This document shows, one piece after another, positions 15,326 to 17,311 of a stretch of 17,311 nucleotides of DNA (the stretch's first letter is position 1; each line of letters starts with the position of its first letter). The position numbers and the translations under genes are program-made. Below the pieces are notes generated by a model. That model did no database searches. It saw nothing but the letters and a program-made list of their open reading frames with translations, and was not told the origin of the DNA. Location of the stretch: NCBI GenBank assembly GCA_025360665.1, contig JANYBU010000330.1, positions 1-17,311 of the forward strand, written 5' to 3'. This DNA comes from Nitrospira sp. GTDB taxonomy: Bacteria; Nitrospirota; Nitrospiria; Nitrospirales; Nitrospiraceae.

Positions 15326-15706
15326 TCATCGAGCGGAAGCTCCTTGAGGAGCCTGGGGAGCAGACTTCGTGTCAATGATGGTGATGAGACGGGAGATCGT
15401 ATCGCGTCGTTCAAGCAACCGAGCCACTTGCTCGACTTCCTTCGCGTTAAACGCCCATTCAACGATTGGGGTCAGGAAATACAGCGCCTGACTGCCGAGA
15501 AAGTTCATGGGACCGAGAGATTCCAGAAAGACCGTGGCAGGAGCAGTCATGCCCCGTTTCACTACCGCATCGGCCACCCGTTCAAGTAATCCAAGATCTT
15601 CGGGAGTGAACACATCGGCTTCTGCCTTGGTTGAAAAAGCATGGGTCAGTTCCGTGCGGATCTTGTCCCATTTCCCAGAGAGCGATGCCTTGGTGAAGAA
15701 AGCCAT
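15326..15706 (-). CDS. Small cluster-associated protein of unknown function
   Basis: This 126-aa protein is the first gene of the cluster, directly after its promoter. It opens with an amphipathic basic part (KWDKIRTELTHAFS). A helical region follows (TPEDLGLLERVADAVVKRG, 34-52) and then one moderately hydrophobic stretch (about 53-87: TAPATVFLESLGPMNFLGSQ, ALYFLTPIVEWAF), which may contact the membrane. A charged helix (KEVEQVARLLERRDTISRLI, 89-108) and a short disordered tail end the protein. I recall similar small proteins with the FLES..LGSQAL pattern beside MutL-like genes, but can name no family. No strong ribosome-binding site precedes ATG 15706. Confidence 0.75.
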   Translation of the reverse strand: MAFFTKASLSGKWDKIRTELTHAFSTKAEADVFTPEDLGLLERVADAVVKRGMTAPATVFLESLGPMNFLGSQALYFLTPIVEWAFNAKEVEQVARLLERRDTISRLITIIDTKSAPQAPQGASAR

Positions 15707-15746
15707 AAGTGTGTGGAAAGGCAGTCAAAATCTACTATCGAGCGGC

Positions 15747-15775
15747 ATTATATGAAGGGGTCGAAGGAGAGTCAA
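15747..15775 (-). promoter_or_regulatory. Sigma-70 promoter of the eight-gene cluster
   Basis: On the - strand, TTGACT (15775-15770) is followed after exactly 17 bp by TATAAT (15752-15747). One mismatch to consensus over both hexamers makes it the best promoter in the window. The predicted start near 15740 gives a leader of about 34 bases to ATG 15706. Confidence 0.8.
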
Positions 15776-15790
15776 TCAAGGGCGGCGAGA

Positions 15791-15863
15791 CGGACGAGGG
15801 TTCGAGGATCGAGGTTTCCGAAACTTCGAACCCTGAACTTAGAACTTCGAACTTCGCTTCGCG
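15791..15863. repeat. Inverted array H (GTTCGAGG / GAACTTCGAACTTCG words)
   Basis: The left arm GGGTTCGAGGATCGAGG pairs imperfectly with GAAACTTCGAACCC and the following GAACTTAGAACTTCGAAC words. The stop codon of the DUF2934 gene (TAA, 15839-15841 on the - strand) and its last codons (RSSKF) lie inside the right arm. The words match the inner part of array A. It lies just upstream of the cluster promoter. Confidence 0.8.
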
Positions 15864-16078
15864 CGTTTCTCTGTGAGGATTTCCCGCTCCGCCTGAAGCC
15901 AGTCATCAAGGGCGCCTTGGCGGATACGTTGTTCGTAGATCTCGAGGGCTCGCGTAGCGATCCGTGTGTGGAGATCTTCCGACAGGGAAGGTGCGGGGGA
16001 ATCGGGTTGCGTGCGCCGAGCCAGTTTTTGGCTCGGCGTCTTCGATGTAGCTGCTTTCTTCGGTTTCAGGGGTTCCAT
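15839..16078 (-). CDS. DUF2934 domain protein
   Basis: This is a small 79-aa protein. A basic, Pro/Ser/Thr-rich, probably disordered N-terminal part (residues 1-36) is followed by a DUF2934 motif at about 37-70 (IATRALEIYEQRIRQG, ALDDWLQAEREIL). The function of this family is unknown. It is a short helical motif seen in many soil and sediment bacteria, often in several copies per genome. ATG 16078 is chosen with GGGGGA upstream; a TTG at 16102 in the same frame would add eight residues. The C-terminal residues are encoded by array H. It is probably monocistronic, ending before the next promoter on the same strand. Confidence 0.82.
   Translation of the reverse strand: MEPLKPKKAATSKTPSQKLARRTQPDSPAPSLSEDLHTRIATRALEIYEQRIRQGALDDWLQAEREILTEKRAKRSSKF
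16014..16038. repeat. Perfect 10-bp hairpin inside the DUF2934 gene
   Basis: CGCCGAGCCA (16014-16023) and TGGCTCGGCG (16029-16038) pair perfectly around a five-base loop. On the - strand the loop is AAAAC. The hairpin lies within the codons for LARRTQ in the flexible part of the protein. There is no T-run after it. Confidence 0.7.
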
Positions 16079-16117
16079 CCTATGTCCCCCAATTTGAATC
16101 AAATACGTAACGTAAGG

Positions 16118-16333
16118 CTAAGCCGTCCACGGGGAGGAGTCAAGGATCAGGTTGACGATGTTGTCGTCGCGTTCGTACCAACCAGGACTTGGCTCATGAA
16201 CCTCGTCACAAGACACGTGCGCCTCGAAGCCCTCCGCAAGCGTAGGTACTGGAAGACCTTGGAAAGGCCGAATGCAGACGTCCGCGCTGGACGAGAGGAT
16301 CAGGCCTCGAAGGAGCGCACCACCGCGGCCGTA
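16118..16333 (-). other. Gene-free stretch with an open frame continuing after the hydrolase stop
   Basis: Directly after the hydrolase TAA the same frame stays open for 71 codons to TAG at 16118-16120. It includes protein-like stretches (GWYERDDNIVNLILDSSPW). It has no ATG or GTG, so it is either chance openness in GC-rich DNA or a remnant of a gene that lost its start. I see no repeat or RNA gene in it. Confidence 0.2.
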
Positions 16334-17068
16334 TTAATGTGTAGTCACGGTGGAAGCGGCAGCCGCGCGCCGATCGCCTTCTCCCAATTTGCGTGCGAAC
16401 AGCTCCAGCGCCATGTCGTAACAGATCTGGGCCGCAGCCGGATCGTAGCGGGGACCTTCGTCGCGCAGAAAGGCGTGCGCGGCGTTGAACTCATGCCACT
16501 GGAAGTGCGCGCCGGTATCACTCAGCGCGTTATAGATCAGCGCCCGTCCCTCGCGGGGAATATGGGGGTCCTGCCTGCCCCAGATCATCAACAGCTCGCC
16601 CGTGATCTCGCCGATCCGGTCCAGGCTATTGTCGTGCATGCCTTCGCCCAGGCCGCGCTTGTGGATGTCGGTCGCGTAGAAACAGGTGGCGGCCAGCACG
16701 TCAGGCTGCATCGCCGCACGAAATGCCAAATGTCCCCCAATGCATATCCCCATGACGCCCAGCCTGCCCGTGCAATGCGGTGAGGACTTGAGAAAGTCCA
16801 GCGCTGCACGCGCGTCACCATCGTAACTCGACAATACCTTGGTGGTCTTGTGCCGATTCCCGCGTTCAGCACCGGCCTCGTCGTAGGCCAGCACGGTGCC
16901 GGATGGCTCCAGCTCGTGGTAAATCTCCGGGACCGCAACCATAAATCCGTGGCTCACCAACATCGCGGCTGCGCGCCGGATGGACACCGTCACCTGAAAG
17001 ATCTCCGAGAACAACACCAAGCCAGGATACCGACCCTCAGTCACTGGACGAAAGAGGCATATACGCAT
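16334..17068 (-). CDS. Dienelactone hydrolase family protein
   Basis: This 244-aa alpha/beta hydrolase belongs to the dienelactone hydrolase family (carboxymethylenebutenolidase-like esterases). The nucleophile elbow is GICIGG with Cys109. The acid is Asp167 in GRQDPHIP and the base His198 in AAHAFLRD. The early SEIFQV (21-26) holds the Glu that pairs with the Cys in this family. The length is normal, but the first beta-strand of the family (VEIHTPTGHMRICLFRP) begins before ATG 17068, in an open frame reaching back to TGA at 17165-17167 without an ATG, GTG, TTG or CTG. The natural start may therefore be non-standard, or the 5' end may be damaged. The substrate is unknown. The gene stands alone. 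Confidence 0.87.
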   Translation of the reverse strand: MRICLFRPVTEGRYPGLVLFSEIFQVTVSIRRAAAMLVSHGFMVAVPEIYHELEPSGTVLAYDEAGAERGNRHKTTKVLSSYDGDARAALDFLKSSPHCTGRLGVMGICIGGHLAFRAAMQPDVLAATCFYATDIHKRGLGEGMHDNSLDRIGEITGELLMIWGRQDPHIPREGRALIYNALSDTGAHFQWHEFNAAHAFLRDEGPRYDPAAAQICYDMALELFARKLGEGDRRAAAASTVTTH

Positions 17069-17189
17069 GTGGCCTGTGGGAGTGTGGATTTCGACCGATT
17101 CGGTATCGTTGATGATCGTCCTGTTCTCCGATGTGATGGATGGGAACGAGCTCTCATAGCTCGCTCATGAGACACGGCGGCTTCGACCG

Positions 17190-17229
17190 TGAGAGGTCAC
17201 AGTTGCTAACCCTGCCTCGTGACTTCTCA
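17190..17229. repeat. Imperfect hairpin upstream of the hydrolase gene
   Basis: TGAGAGGTCAC (17190-17200) pairs with GTGACTTCTCA (17219-17229) at 10 of 11 positions around an 18-base loop. It could be an operator-like or RNA structure. The rest of 17165-17311 shows no gene. Confidence 0.4.
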
Positions 17230-17311
17230 GGTAAGAAGTGGAAGCCAGTGCGGCATGAGCAGCTTACCGCCCCCTGCTATTTCTCGCTAATACCCCCGCC
17301 CACTGCCGCCG

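Noticed and set aside
15641..16783. 380-codon open frame on the + strand across several features
   Set aside because: It runs through array H and opposite the DUF2934 and hydrolase genes, and its composition is not protein-like.

Overview
The window is about 17.3 kb of compact, roughly 60% GC bacterial chromosome. Gene content (RND efflux set, cobalamin-mutase-accessory-like ATPase, DUF2934 protein) and a dispersed palindromic repeat that I associate from memory with Nitrospira genomes suggest a Nitrospira-type bacterium (Nitrospirota). This assignment is moderately confident and rests on recognition, not on a search.

Left part, + strand (1-5927): the 3' part of an RND efflux pump gene, its lipoprotein membrane-fusion partner and a TolC-type outer-membrane protein form one operon in the order RND, MFP, OMF. 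They are followed by a separate MFS transporter of the anion:cation symporter type and a small cyclophilin-type peptidyl-prolyl isomerase, which has a good promoter only a few bases before its start codon. A 169-aa AT-richer orphan gene (6009-6518, - strand) and two copies of a palindromic element separate this part from the next.

Central part, - strand (15775 down to 6830): this is the notable region. A textbook promoter (TTGACT, 17 bp, TATAAT) at 15775-15747 precedes a run of eight same-strand genes: a 126-aa protein with one hydrophobic stretch; a 608-aa MutL-like ASKHA ATPase; a 377-aa protein with RnfC-like barrel-sandwich and KOW-like parts; a signal-peptide protein with an FN3-like outer domain and a DUF6754-like inner domain; three integral membrane proteins; and a degenerate MEMO-family protein with an extra N-terminal domain. 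No mutase, Rnf subunits or AMMECR1/radical-SAM partners are present. I read the set as a membrane complex with a cytosolic ATPase whose biochemical role is not established. That the genes work together is inferred from strand, spacing, one 4-bp overlap and one promoter.

Right part, - strand (15839-17068): a small DUF2934 protein and a dienelactone-hydrolase-family enzyme.

A second layer of structure runs through the window. At least six genes end in, or directly against, an intergenic array of short degenerate words whose two halves are reverse complements. Two more end at the edge of a ~125-bp dispersed palindrome. The words differ between loci but some are shared (for example 5273-5360 with 13244-13324, and 3778-3910 with 15791-15863). 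No tRNA, rRNA or CRISPR array was seen.
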